DNA of 64,000 bases from an uncultured Pseudomonadota bacterium (GCA_949296475.1 CASFOK010000001.1:84535-148534); one strand, 5' to 3'. Shown: positions 40,989-50,061, counted from the first letter of the stretch. Numbers and translations are program-made. Notes: generated from the letters alone by a model not told the origin.

Positions 40989-42032
40989 ATGTCAAAAGAA
41001 TCGGGGCAGAACTCTGAAATCAATAATCACATTGGTGTAAACAATGTAAATTACAAGATGATGTCTTTGAATAACCCAAGTTTATCAAAATATGTTTGTG
41101 TAGACGGCGCGAATAAACTGGTAAATTTAAAGGAAGAGTCTGAAATACTAGATTTGGGCAATGAAAAAGAAGTTTGTTTCCAAGGGGCAGATTTTTCAAA
41201 TATTAGTAATCTAAAGGGTACGTATTATCGTTTGGATTGTAGTTATGCGGTTAATTTGCATGGCGCGTTAGATTTAAGCGATACAAAAAGGTTTTATTTT
41301 ATAGGGGCTGACCTGTCTAAAATAGATGAAATAAAATGGTCAAAAAATAGTTTCATTATGTATGGCGGGAAAAATTTGAATATCGGTATAGATTTAAGTA
41401 ATACAAAAAGTGCTTGTTTTGTAGGTACCGATTTATCAAAAACAAAGGGTATCAAATGGCCGATTGAATCAGTTTCTTTGTTTGATATGTCTTTGCCAAA
41501 TAAATTAGAATGGGGACGTTTGAAAAGCGTCACTTTAAGGTGGATTGATATGTCCGGTATGGGTATTACAGAATTGCCGGCCGAGAAATTTGAAATGGGG
41601 GCGGTAAAAAATCTGTCTGGAATATTGGACTTAAGCGGAACGAAAAACGCCTTGATTATTGATACGGATTTTTCAAACGTTAGCAAGATAAAAGGTTCGT
41701 CGGAATACTTCTCATTAATTGGGAAAAGCAATTCTGCTGCCGAAAAAAGAAACAGAAATATTTTTAAGAAAAACAAAAAAAGAACGGTTCTGGACCTTGG
41801 TAATACCAAAAAAGCCGTTATTAATAACGCAGACTTGGCACAATTTAGAAAGATAAAATGGCCAAAAGATGAGTGCGTCATAGGTAACGATTGCGTTTGG
41901 TCACCGCGTATGCGCCGTTCTTATAATAAATGGAACAAAAAGCGCCAGCAAAATGAACCTGCAGGAAATTTAAAAACGGCATTAATTATGAAGTATCAGA
42001 CTTTGTGCAACATGATGCTTAAATCTCGCTAG
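40989..42032 (+). CDS. Diverged repeat-domain relative of the PcfJ-like protein
   Basis: This 347-residue protein consists almost only of degenerate 40-residue repeats like those of the preceding gene (LDLSDTKRFYFIGADLSKI, IDLSNTKSACFVGTDLSKT, LDLSGTKNALIIDTDFSNV, each followed by IKW or IKG). The PcfJ-like N-terminal half is missing. A basic linker (KRNRNIFKKNKKRT, about 255-268) lies near the end, and the last 40 residues resemble the tail of the larger protein (PRMRRSYNKW). The ATG at 40989 follows AAAGGA. It probably arose by partial duplication and drift. Function unknown. Confidence 0.65.
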   Translation: MSKESGQNSEINNHIGVNNVNYKMMSLNNPSLSKYVCVDGANKLVNLKEESEILDLGNEKEVCFQGADFSNISNLKGTYYRLDCSYAVNLHGALDLSDTKRFYFIGADLSKIDEIKWSKNSFIMYGGKNLNIGIDLSNTKSACFVGTDLSKTKGIKWPIESVSLFDMSLPNKLEWGRLKSVTLRWIDMSGMGITELPAEKFEMGAVKNLSGILDLSGTKNALIIDTDFSNVSKIKGSSEYFSLIGKSNSAAEKRNRNIFKKNKKRTVLDLGNTKKAVINNADLAQFRKIKWPKDECVIGNDCVWSPRMRRSYNKWNKKRQQNEPAGNLKTALIMKYQTLCNMMLKSR

Positions 42033-42152
42033 GCGTTGTATTGGTTTGTTAATGTTATGTGTACATATCTGTTCCGAGAATTAAGTTTTGTATTCAACCA
42101 TAGGTTGTACAACGGTTTGTAAATATAACTTTTTTCACATAGGAGTTTTTTG

Positions 42153-42845
42153 ATGAATTATGCGGTTGTCTTGGCGGGCGGTATCGGCACACGTTTTAGT
42201 TACACGCAACCGAAACAATTCGTTAGTTTCGCCGGAAGTACGTTGATAGGTCACGTATTACATACTTTTGATAAGTCTATGTATATAAATAAAATAATCA
42301 TAGTCATAGCACCCGAGTGTAAAGATATCTTGGATAACATTTTGCTGAATGAACGCTTTAAAAAAATATACAAGGTTGTGATTGGTGGTAAAAGCCGCCA
42401 AGAAAGTTCGCGTTTGGGTATCGCCGCAATAGATGAACAAAATGCCAACGTTTTTTTTCACGATGTTGCAAGACCCTTGGTTTCACAAAAAATTATTGAA
42501 CGTTGCGCATTGGCCTTGACAAGACACAAAGCGGTTGTTCCTGTCGTGCCCGCAACAGATACGTTGGTACAAACATCCGACAACAAAAGCGTATTATCGG
42601 TGGTTGATAGAAAACATATATATCAAAACCAAACACCACAATGTTTTAGGTTAGACGTAATAAAAAGGGCTTTTGAACTATCTGGTCAAGACGGTGGTTT
42701 TACCGATGAATGCTCTATGATATTAAAACATAAATTGTGTGAAGTGCATATGATACAGGGTGACAGAACGAATATAAAAGTAACGTTCCCCGAAGACATA
42801 TATGTAGCAAACGCGCTATATAATATGAAAGTACGGCAACGTTAA
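42153..42845 (+). CDS. ispD: Cytidylyltransferase of the IspD/TarI family
   Basis: This 230-residue enzyme would couple CTP to a sugar-alcohol or erythritol phosphate. The nucleotide-binding start AVVLAGGIGTRF...PKQF (5-25), the GGKSRQESSRLG loop, FHDVARPL (about 107-114), TPQCF and the closing NIKVTFPEDI all fit the family. IspD makes 4-diphosphocytidyl-methylerythritol in the isoprenoid pathway; TarI makes CDP-ribitol for surface polymers. The motifs do not separate the two cleanly. No ispF is fused or adjacent, which many alphaproteobacterial ispD genes have. The ATG at 42153 follows AGGAG. Confidence 0.75.
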   Translation: MNYAVVLAGGIGTRFSYTQPKQFVSFAGSTLIGHVLHTFDKSMYINKIIIVIAPECKDILDNILLNERFKKIYKVVIGGKSRQESSRLGIAAIDEQNANVFFHDVARPLVSQKIIERCALALTRHKAVVPVVPATDTLVQTSDNKSVLSVVDRKHIYQNQTPQCFRLDVIKRAFELSGQDGGFTDECSMILKHKLCEVHMIQGDRTNIKVTFPEDIYVANALYNMKVRQR

Positions 42846-42876
42846 TCGCGTATAAAAATGCGGGCCTGTATTCATA

Positions 42877-42905
42877 TTGATTTTTTACCTGTTTTATGGT
42901 ATAAT
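42877..42905 (+). promoter_or_regulatory. Promoter upstream of the lysozyme-like gene
   Basis: TTGATT (42877-42882) and a perfect TATAAT (42900-42905) with extended TGG have a 17-bp spacer. The predicted start of transcription is about 42912, directly before two terminator hairpins. Confidence 0.55.
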
Positions 42906-42918
42906 ATAATTTAACACA

Positions 42919-42966
42919 GCGACATCATTGTCGCGTTTTTTTTGCCCTATTTATATAGGGCTTTTT
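42919..42966 (+). terminator. Tandem terminator hairpins
   Basis: The first hairpin is GCGACA (42919-42924) / TGTCGC (42929-42934) followed by eight T. The second is GCCCTAT (42944-42950) / ATAGGGC (42955-42961) followed by five T. They end the ispD transcript but also lie within the first 10-55 bases of any transcript from the promoter at 42877. Confidence 0.75.
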
Positions 42967-42983
42967 ATATGGGATGAATTGCT

Positions 42984-43514
42984 ATGAATGACAACACAAA
43001 TTTTGAAAAAGCGTATCAAAACTTAAAGATAAACGAGGGCGGTTATACCAACGGGCAAAATCAAATTAAAGACGAAGAAACTAACATGGGGATAACTCAA
43101 ACTACATTGAATAGGTATAAACTAAAGTATTCGCGATTTGATATGCCGTGCAGCGTAAAAGACTTGACGCCAAGCCAGGCTCGCGAGATATACAAGACAG
43201 AATACTGGGACAATACGAATATACCAAAAATTAATAATGAAAGGATTCGCAACGCAGTATTTGATATGTATGTTATGGGACCTGTGGGTGCCGGCAAAAG
43301 TATTCAGCGCGCATTAAACATTTACACAGGGGCGCGTTTGTCTGTTGACGGTATTATCGGGGCCAAGACGTTATCTGTATTGAATTCTATACCCTTGCAA
43401 GACACAGATGATTTTATGCAAATTTTAAAACAGCAACGTATAGAAAACTTAAAATCAATGCCAAATTGGCCAACCGCTAAGAACGGTTGGCAAGCACGCA
43501 CCAATCGGTATTAG
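42984..43514 (+). CDS. Lysozyme-like endolysin (GH108 type)
   Basis: This 176-residue protein fits the phage-type N-acetylmuramidase family GH108. The catalytic Glu lies at about residue 18 in LKINEGGYTN, NMGITQTTLNRY follows, and a C-terminal peptidoglycan-binding-like part has MYVMGPVGAGKSIQRALN and LSVDGIIGAKTLSVLN. It would cut the glycan strand of peptidoglycan. No signal peptide is visible, as in holin-dependent endolysins. No holin or other phage gene is next to it, so it is either a phage remnant or a domesticated cell-wall enzyme. Confidence 0.75.
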   Translation: MNDNTNFEKAYQNLKINEGGYTNGQNQIKDEETNMGITQTTLNRYKLKYSRFDMPCSVKDLTPSQAREIYKTEYWDNTNIPKINNERIRNAVFDMYVMGPVGAGKSIQRALNIYTGARLSVDGIIGAKTLSVLNSIPLQDTDDFMQILKQQRIENLKSMPNWPTAKNGWQARTNRY

Positions 43515-43516
43515 GC

Positions 43517-45907
43517 TTATTTTTTCAATACAAAGTTTACCATTTTATTCGGTACAAAGATTGTTTTTATAATATCGCCGGTTATATACTTGGTTACTTT
43601 TGGTTGGGCTTGTGCGATTAAGTCTGCTTCGCTGCTGTTGGCAGGAACGGTCATTTCAGCCCTTCTTTTTCCGTTAACAGATATCACAACGGTAATTTCA
43701 GATGTGACCAATTTACTTTCGTCGCATGCAGGCCAAGGTTCAAAGACCAACATATCTTTGTGACCCATTTTTTCCCACATTTCTTCGGCCAGATGCGGTG
43801 CAAAAGGATTTATAACTTTTATCAATGCTTCGTATGCTTGTTTAGGCATATTATTTGCAAAGTTATTGATGAATTCCATCATTGCACTGATTGCTGTATT
43901 GAATTGCATATTATTAATACGCTCTGTTACCTTTTTAATCAAAGTATTGACCAAGTATTCTTGCTTTTCATCAAGGGCGTCGTCTGTCAAATTATCTGAA
44001 AAAGATTCAACTCGTTTCAAAAAGCGGTCAACGCCGATTAGTGTACTGTCTGACCAGTTGGCGTTTTGACCCCAAGGCGCTAAAAACAATATTGTCATAC
44101 GGCAGGCGTCTGCACCATGTACCTCAACTACATCTGCGCTGGGGACGGTGTTACCCAAAGACTTTGACATTTTTCTGCCGTCTGCGCCCATTATTAACCC
44201 TTGGGTTGTACGTCTTTTATAAGGTTCTACGCCAGGTACCAGTTTCAAGTCAGATAATACCTTGTACCAGAACCTAGAATACAGCAGGTGACGCGTATTG
44301 TGTTCGTTTCCGCCGTTATAGTGGTCAACAGGCATCCATTTATCTAATTGTTCGCGGCTGCAAAATTCTTTATCGTTTTTAGGGTCCAGATATCGCATAT
44401 AATACCAACTGGAACCTGCCCATTGTGGCATGGTGTCTGTTTCACGTTTTGCAGGTGCACCGCATTTTGGGCATGTCGTGTTAATCCAATCTGTTGCACG
44501 TGCCAGCGGTGATTCACCTTCTTCTGTTGGGCGATAGTCTTTGATGTATGGTTGCAAGACGGGTAATTGGTCGTCTGGTACGGGTACCCATCCGCATTTT
44601 TCGCAATATACCAACGGTATGGGTTCGCCCCAATACATTTGTCTTGAAAACGGCCAATCGCGCAATTTATATTGTTTAGAAGGACGAACGATTCCCTTTT
44701 CTTTTCCGACCGCTAGTATCTTTTTTATTGCGTCTTCTTTGTTTAAACCGTTTAAAAATTCTGAATTTATGTGTTCGCCATCGCCCTCGTACGCCTTGTC
44801 GGAGATATCCCCGCCTGCAATGACAGGTACTATATCCAGACCGAACTTTTTCGCAAAGTCGTAATCGCGTTGGTCGTGTGCGGGTACCGCCATAATCGCC
44901 CCCAGACCATAGTCCGCCAACACATAGTCAGATATAAACAGAGGAATTTCTTTGTTTGTAAATGGGTTAACTGCGGTTACGCCATCCAGCCTTATTCCTG
45001 TTTTTTCTTTTGTGTTATCTGTGCGGTCTATTTCAGATTTTGCGCGTGCGCTTTTTATATAATCTGATACGACGTCGGCGTTTTTGATTTTATTTTCCTT
45101 CAACCATTTTGCAACCAGTTCATGTTCCGGTGCAATTACACAAAAAGTAACCCCGAATATAGTGTCTGGTCGCGTGGTATAAACCGGCATTTTATCGTCG
45201 CCAACACAAAAATCTATTTCCGCACCATAAGAACGTCCAATCCAATTTATTTGTTGCGTTTTTATATGTTCTGGATAGTCAACCAAAGATAAATCTTCAA
45301 TCAGTCTATCCGCGTATTTTTTCATTGCCAAGTTCCACTGCAATTTCATTTTTTTCTCAACAGGTCCATGACAACGTTCGCAACAACCGTCTTCCAGTTC
45401 TTCGTTTGTAAGTGTTGTGCGGCAATTAGGACACCAATTCATAGGCATTTGCGATTTGTATGCCAGTCCCATTTTAAAGAACTGGATAAATTGCCATTGT
45501 GTCCATTTGATGAATTCTGGGTCGGATGTCGCCAGCGTTGATTCTGGGTTAAAAGACAGCCCCATTATGCTGATGTCTTTTGCAAAAATTTTAATCAGTT
45601 TTGCAACGGATTCGCTGGGATGCATGCCCCACTTAGTCGCATACTTTTCCGAAGAAATCCCCATGGCATCGTATCCTATGGGAAACAGAACGTCAAAACC
45701 TTGCATGCGGCGAAAGCGCGCCATAACGTCCATACCAGTATAAGGCAACATATGACCAACGTGCAATCCGCTGCCCGATGGGAAAGGAAATTCTATTAGG
45801 TTATAGAACTTTGGTTTTTTACCGTCGTTTTTTGGTACGAAACATTTACTTTCTTGCCATTTTTTTTGCCATTTTTCTTCGCGCATTTTCGTTTGATTTT
45901 CTGACAT
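43517..45907 (-). CDS. leuS: Leucyl-tRNA synthetase
   Basis: This 796-residue class I synthetase charges tRNA-Leu. It has the HIGH signature as HVGHM (in GSGLHVGHMLPYTG), an editing domain inserted after it (TTRPDTIFGVTF, the Thr-rich CP1 region), zinc-type CxxC pairs, KMSKS in GRKMSKSLGNTV, and a C-terminal anticodon-binding domain. Length is slightly short compared with about 860 in E. coli. The start at 45907 (MSENQTKMREEKWQKKW) is the normal family beginning; a longer frame is not supported. Divergent from the 46002 gene. Confidence 0.95.
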   Translation of the reverse strand: MSENQTKMREEKWQKKWQESKCFVPKNDGKKPKFYNLIEFPFPSGSGLHVGHMLPYTGMDVMARFRRMQGFDVLFPIGYDAMGISSEKYATKWGMHPSESVAKLIKIFAKDISIMGLSFNPESTLATSDPEFIKWTQWQFIQFFKMGLAYKSQMPMNWCPNCRTTLTNEELEDGCCERCHGPVEKKMKLQWNLAMKKYADRLIEDLSLVDYPEHIKTQQINWIGRSYGAEIDFCVGDDKMPVYTTRPDTIFGVTFCVIAPEHELVAKWLKENKIKNADVVSDYIKSARAKSEIDRTDNTKEKTGIRLDGVTAVNPFTNKEIPLFISDYVLADYGLGAIMAVPAHDQRDYDFAKKFGLDIVPVIAGGDISDKAYEGDGEHINSEFLNGLNKEDAIKKILAVGKEKGIVRPSKQYKLRDWPFSRQMYWGEPIPLVYCEKCGWVPVPDDQLPVLQPYIKDYRPTEEGESPLARATDWINTTCPKCGAPAKRETDTMPQWAGSSWYYMRYLDPKNDKEFCSREQLDKWMPVDHYNGGNEHNTRHLLYSRFWYKVLSDLKLVPGVEPYKRRTTQGLIMGADGRKMSKSLGNTVPSADVVEVHGADACRMTILFLAPWGQNANWSDSTLIGVDRFLKRVESFSDNLTDDALDEKQEYLVNTLIKKVTERINNMQFNTAISAMMEFINNFANNMPKQAYEALIKVINPFAPHLAEEMWEKMGHKDMLVFEPWPACDESKLVTSEITVVISVNGKRRAEMTVPANSSEADLIAQAQPKVTKYITGDIIKTIFVPNKMVNFVLKK

Positions 45908-46001
45908 GCTTTGATATCCTGTTGTTAGATTTAGTAAAATAATATCAATTATTTTATTTAAAAATTTATAAAAATCAATGATTTTACAAGGGTAAATATA
46001 A

Positions 46002-46214
46002 ATGAAAAAGATGAAACCCGACATGAAAGAACTAAGACGAAAATTAGCAGTTGCATCGCCGTATGTTATAATGGGAATCATTTTTACCTTTTTAATGAAA
46101 GACGGTTTGACCAACACGGATCAGCGTTCAGTTTTACTTGATGCGGTTATGGCGAATACGATTATTGCATTGATTGGAATTGTGTGTATAAAACAAAACA
46201 ATAACAATAGATAA
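46002..46214 (+). CDS. Small membrane protein
   Basis: This 70-residue protein has a basic start and two hydrophobic segments (YVIMGIIFTFLM and ANTIIALIGIVCI) separated by a polar loop, consistent with an inner-membrane hairpin. It is not recognised. An AAGGG site precedes the ATG. It stands between leuS and the barrel protein gene. Confidence 0.5.
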   Translation: MKKMKPDMKELRRKLAVASPYVIMGIIFTFLMKDGLTNTDQRSVLLDAVMANTIIALIGIVCIKQNNNNR

Positions 46215-46290
46215 CAATAACCGTATTATTTCATTTGACATAAGTTTGTAAAAGTAGGATAGTTTTCTTATGTTAACTAAGGAGAAAACT

Positions 46291-46992
46291 ATGAAAAAAA
46301 GTTTAGCAGTATTTACAATTTTAACAATGTCTGCGACGGGTGCTTTTGCGGCGGATATAACGCCGTATGTTGGTTTGGGGTTACTTGTTGACAAGGCCGG
46401 CACATCTGCCAAGCGCGTTGGTTTGGATGTAACGCACACCCCAATTTTTGTTGAAGGGGCCGGCGGTGATATGGATTTTGATGCCGCAATTGCGGGTGAG
46501 TTTACGGCTGGTATAAAATACGGACATTTACGTGGTGAATTTGAATACGCTCTGCGCAGCGCATCCGAAGATGATTATGAATTATTTGAAGGTGATTTAT
46601 CAAAGATAGGTTTTGGTACGCCCGGAACATTGGCAGAAATAGAAACGTCTACGTCTGTAAAGCATAATTCATATATGTTTAATTTGTATTATGATTTTGA
46701 TTTAGAAAATTCTAAGTGGCAACCTTATGTTGGTGCGGGCGTTGGCTTGGGAACTTATAAGCAACATGCGTCGGTGGATTTAGATTTTGAAAATGACTTG
46801 GTGCCAGACATAAATCTGTACGAAGTCAAGAACGACAAAAAAGAATTTGAATGGCAGTTAGCAGTCGGTACAACATATATGTTTACAGAAGACTGGGCCG
46901 CTGATATTGCATATCGCTTTAATTCTTCAACAGTCAGCGATGAATTCGTTTATTCGCACGAGGTAAAGTTAGGATTGCGTTATTCGTTCTAA
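46291..46992 (+). CDS. Outer-membrane beta-barrel protein, porin/opacity type
   Basis: This 233-residue protein has a signal peptide (MKKSLAVFTILTMSATGAFA, cleavage about 20). The mature part reads ADITPYVGLGLLVD and continues as amphipathic strands (GEFTAGIKYGHLRGEFEYAL, WQPYVGAGVGLGTYK). It ends in VKLGLRYSF, the C-terminal aromatic of barrel proteins. Size and pattern fit an eight-strand barrel of the OmpW/Opa type. AAGGAG precedes the ATG at 46291. A hairpin terminator follows. Likely a surface-exposed structural or antigenic protein; transport activity is not shown. Confidence 0.78.
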   Translation: MKKSLAVFTILTMSATGAFAADITPYVGLGLLVDKAGTSAKRVGLDVTHTPIFVEGAGGDMDFDAAIAGEFTAGIKYGHLRGEFEYALRSASEDDYELFEGDLSKIGFGTPGTLAEIETSTSVKHNSYMFNLYYDFDLENSKWQPYVGAGVGLGTYKQHASVDLDFENDLVPDINLYEVKNDKKEFEWQLAVGTTYMFTEDWAADIAYRFNSSTVSDEFVYSHEVKLGLRYSF

Positions 46993-47000
46993 GTAATAAA

Positions 47001-47030
47001 AACAACCGCCGATAAGGCGGTTGTTTTATT
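47001..47030. terminator. Bidirectional hairpin terminator
   Basis: The perfect 10-bp stem AACAACCGCC (47001-47010) / GGCGGTTGTT (47016-47025) separates the convergent barrel gene and nrdG. The T-run is better on the minus strand. Confidence 0.75.
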
Positions 47031-47052
47031 AAAGTAAATATTAAATTGTTTT

Positions 47053-47754
47053 TTATTCGCGCCAAATTACAGATTCAAACGAATTGTTTATTTGGTTGCG
47101 CAAATTTTCATCGTCAAAATATTGATTCCTTTCGTTAATAGTTGTTGTGTGTGTTTCGTCTTCAAAGTGTGGTATATATTTTTGTATGGCGATTTTTTTT
47201 ACACCACGTGTATGCAGGTCATTGGCGATTTCTAACAAATCCAGTTTTGTTATATGACGTGGGTCACATGTTATCCGGACTTCAAAATCTTTACCCGTAT
47301 CCAACCATATGTTTAGGCTTTTTATCATATGGTCGTGTGCGATATTTTGCCCGACCAGTTCGGGATACTTATTTCGCTTTGCCTTGTAATCTAGGCCAAT
47401 CCAGTCAACCGTATCAGATGCACGTTTTAGTGTTTCAGGATAAAAGCCGTTGGTATGTAAACCTATTTTAAATCCCAGGTTTTTTACGCGTTTCATATAT
47501 TCTAATGCGGCATCCCCCTGCATCAATGCTTCGCCGCCTGAAAATACAACTGCTTCTAATTTACCGACCCTTTCTTTCAGCCAGGCAAAGACCTTTTCCG
47601 GCTCGTATTCACCGTCACGAACATCTAATAGATGAGGGTTAGAGCAATATGCGCAACGCAATGGACACCCGACCAGGAATATAACAGCGGCTAATTTTCC
47701 TGGATAGTCTATTGTTGTAAAAGATACTAACCCACCAATCTGAATTTCTTTCAT
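47053..47754 (-). CDS. nrdG: Anaerobic ribonucleotide reductase activating protein
   Basis: This 233-residue radical-SAM enzyme makes the glycyl radical on NrdD. The CxxxCxxC cluster site is seen as CPLRCAYC (about 30-37), followed by SGGEAL, the SAM-binding GGE motif. Length is typical of the larger NrdG/PflA-like activases (E. coli NrdG is shorter, about 154). It follows the glycyl-radical subunit gene by 4 bases and is the last gene of the nrd operon. Confidence 0.9.
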   Translation of the reverse strand: MKEIQIGGLVSFTTIDYPGKLAAVIFLVGCPLRCAYCSNPHLLDVRDGEYEPEKVFAWLKERVGKLEAVVFSGGEALMQGDAALEYMKRVKNLGFKIGLHTNGFYPETLKRASDTVDWIGLDYKAKRNKYPELVGQNIAHDHMIKSLNIWLDTGKDFEVRITCDPRHITKLDLLEIANDLHTRGVKKIAIQKYIPHFEDETHTTTINERNQYFDDENLRNQINNSFESVIWRE

Positions 47755-47758
47755 GTTA

Positions 47759-47941
47759 TTAAGCCGCCTTTTTCATCAAATCAGAATGTCTTTGACCTGT
47801 TGACAAGCAATTAGATTCTTTAAATGTTTTTCTTTCACAGAATTCAGAATATTTCCCAATGTTAAAGTTTGATACAGGTCTGATGAACCCCATTGAACGT
47901 GAAAATCTTTCGCAAGGTGTTCTTTGTGTTGTTTGTTCCAT
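47759..47941 (-). CDS. nrdD: Separate glycyl-radical domain of class III ribonucleotide reductase
   Basis: This 60-residue protein holds the C-terminal glycyl-radical region usually joined to NrdD: CERFSRSMGFIRPVSNFN with the likely radical Gly18, then GKYSEFCERKTF. In single-chain NrdD of the same type the region reads R-x-x-GYxRPVxxWN. It is translated on its own from a strong AAGGGAGGAAT site, 33 bases after the NrdD stop. The catalytic subunit lacks this part, so both are needed for an active enzyme. It resembles the use of GrcA as a separate radical domain for pyruvate formate-lyase. Confidence 0.8.
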   Translation of the reverse strand: MEQTTQRTPCERFSRSMGFIRPVSNFNIGKYSEFCERKTFKESNCLSTGQRHSDLMKKAA

Positions 47942-47973
47942 TTTATTCCTCCCTTAAATTAAATGTTTATTGG

Positions 47974-50004
47974 TTATTTGTTATTCTGATTTGCTGCAAT
48001 TTCTGCGTCGCATTTCGGACAAAATTCATAGTTACCTGCCAGATATCCATGCTTTGGACATATAGAAAATGTCGGCGTCAAAGTCATATAAGGAATCTTG
48101 TAGTTTTCAAATATTGTACGAATGATTTTTTCTGCTGCTTCGCCACTGGATACCGGTTCCCCAAGGTATAGGTGGAACATCGTTCCGCCGGTATATTTAC
48201 GTTGCAGTTCTTCTTGGTGTTCCAACGCTACGAACGGGTCGTCTGTAAAGTTAACAGGCAACTGCGTGGAATTTGTATAATATGGGGCTTCTTTTGTGCC
48301 GGCCGTTATTATGTCTGGGAAGTTCTTTACGTCGGTTTTTGCAAAGCGATAAGAACAACCTTCGGCTGGTGTAGCCTCTAAATTATACAGGTTCCCAGTT
48401 TGTTCCTGGAAGTTTGCCAGGTGTTCGCGTATGAAATCCATAATGTCCAAGACAAGTTTCTTACCAAATGGCGTGGCAATGTTTTCTTTGTCGTTTGTAA
48501 AGTTTCTGACCATTTCATTTGCGCCGTTTACGCCGATGGTAGAAAAGTGGTGGTCCCAATTTCCTAAGTAACGACGTGTGAATGGATATAAACCGCGCTC
48601 CATATTCTTTGTAATGATGCGACGTTTAATTTCCAAAGAATCGCGCGCCAATTCTAGTAATCTTTTAAGTTCTGCAAACAAACCGTCACGGTCGCCCTTG
48701 TGCGTGTACCCAAGACGAGACAAGTTTATCGTAACAACGCCAATTGAACCGGTTTTTTCGGCAGAACCGAATAAACCGCCACCGCGCTTTAATAATTCGC
48801 GTACGTCCAGGCGCAGTCTGCAACACATAGAACGAACGTCGGTCGGGTTCAAGTCAGAATTTAAGAAATTCTGGAAATTTGGAATCCCATATTTTGCCGC
48901 CAAGTTAAATAACGGCTTTACATTCGGATGGTCCCATGGGAAATCGTTAGTAATGTTATACGTCGGAATCGGGAAAGTAAATGGACGACCTTGGGCGTCA
49001 CCTTCGGTCATAACCTCTATAAACGCTTGGTTTATCATGTCCATTTCTTTCTGCAGGTCCCCATAAGTAAAGTTTACTTGTTCGCCACCGATAAACGGAC
49101 GTTGCGATTTCAAATCTTCCGGACATGTCCAGTCAAACGTAAAGTTTATAAACGGCGTTTGTGTTCCCCAACGACATGGTACAGCACAGTTGAATATAAG
49201 AGTCTGCATAGAATTTTTAACGTCTTCATAAGACAAGTTATCAATTCTGACATACGGTGCCAGATAAGTATCAATGGATGAAAATGCCTGTGCGCCAGCA
49301 AATTCGTTTTGCAACGTCCCCAAGAAATTCACCATATGAGAAATCGCCGTCGCCATATGTTTCGCGGGCGAGCATTGTAAAAATCCAGGTACACCGTTAA
49401 AGCCTTCGTACAATAATTCGCGTAATGACCAACCGGCACAATAACCCGTCAACCAACCTAAATCATGAATATGAATAGACGCGTTTTTGTGGGCGTCTGA
49501 TACTTCTTTTGGATACAGATTCAGCCAATATTCCGCAGTAACGCGTTCGCTGGTACGTAAAATAAGACCGCCGACGGAATAGCCGATGTTTGCGTTTTCT
49601 TTTATGCGCCAATTAGAACCGCCAACATAACCTTCTATGATTTCAACGGCGTCAACGTAAGAATCGCGAATTTCGCTGCGCTTTTGACGGTATATTATAT
49701 ATGCCTCGGCGGTTTTGTACGCCCTGGAATCCATAAGGGTTTCAACCACAATGTCTTGGATATTTTCTACGTTTGGCGTTTTGCCAAGATATCTGACGTC
49801 CAGTTTGTCTAATACGATTTGTGTAACGTTAACAATTTGTTCGTCGTAAATTTCTTTTGTTACGGCAACAGCCTTTTTGATTGCGTCAAAAATCTTTTTT
49901 GCGTCAAAAGGAACCGTTTCCCCAGAACGCTTTTGAACGGCAGCAATCTTGCTGCTAAGTGTTGGAATAATCTGTATTTTATTGTCATCAGATACCATAG
50001 GCAT
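47974..50004 (-). CDS. nrdD: Class III anaerobic ribonucleoside-triphosphate reductase, catalytic subunit
   Basis: This 676-residue enzyme reduces ribonucleotides to deoxyribonucleotides without oxygen. It has an N-terminal ATP-cone domain (about 20-110, KRSGETVPFDAKKIFDAIKKAV). The barrel follows with HIHDLGW and CxxCxxxxR-like segments, and at the end is a zinc site with SICPKHGYLAG...FCPKCDAE. The chain stops there, without the glycyl-radical loop, which is encoded separately just downstream. The start at 50004 follows CGGAG. Two NrdR-like boxes lie upstream. The operon is nrdD, radical domain, nrdG. Confidence 0.92.
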   Translation of the reverse strand: MPMVSDDNKIQIIPTLSSKIAAVQKRSGETVPFDAKKIFDAIKKAVAVTKEIYDEQIVNVTQIVLDKLDVRYLGKTPNVENIQDIVVETLMDSRAYKTAEAYIIYRQKRSEIRDSYVDAVEIIEGYVGGSNWRIKENANIGYSVGGLILRTSERVTAEYWLNLYPKEVSDAHKNASIHIHDLGWLTGYCAGWSLRELLYEGFNGVPGFLQCSPAKHMATAISHMVNFLGTLQNEFAGAQAFSSIDTYLAPYVRIDNLSYEDVKNSMQTLIFNCAVPCRWGTQTPFINFTFDWTCPEDLKSQRPFIGGEQVNFTYGDLQKEMDMINQAFIEVMTEGDAQGRPFTFPIPTYNITNDFPWDHPNVKPLFNLAAKYGIPNFQNFLNSDLNPTDVRSMCCRLRLDVRELLKRGGGLFGSAEKTGSIGVVTINLSRLGYTHKGDRDGLFAELKRLLELARDSLEIKRRIITKNMERGLYPFTRRYLGNWDHHFSTIGVNGANEMVRNFTNDKENIATPFGKKLVLDIMDFIREHLANFQEQTGNLYNLEATPAEGCSYRFAKTDVKNFPDIITAGTKEAPYYTNSTQLPVNFTDDPFVALEHQEELQRKYTGGTMFHLYLGEPVSSGEAAEKIIRTIFENYKIPYMTLTPTFSICPKHGYLAGNYEFCPKCDAEIAANQNNK

Positions 50005-50028
50005 TTTATAACTCCGATTCTTTGAAAA

Positions 50029-50044
50029 AAACAATATGTAGTAG
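50029..50044. promoter_or_regulatory. NrdR-like box, proximal
   Basis: AAACAATATGTAGTAG resembles the NrdR consensus ACACWATATATWGTGT in its centre. It lies 25 bases upstream of the nrdD start and 33 bp from the second box. Confidence 0.6.
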
Positions 50045-50061
50045 TTATTTTGTGGATTTTA

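Noticed and set aside
40793-41017. A 74-codon frame between the two repeat-protein genes
   Set aside because: It overlaps the start of the second gene in another frame and has no ribosome site. Low-complexity hydrophobic composition results from A/T-rich DNA.
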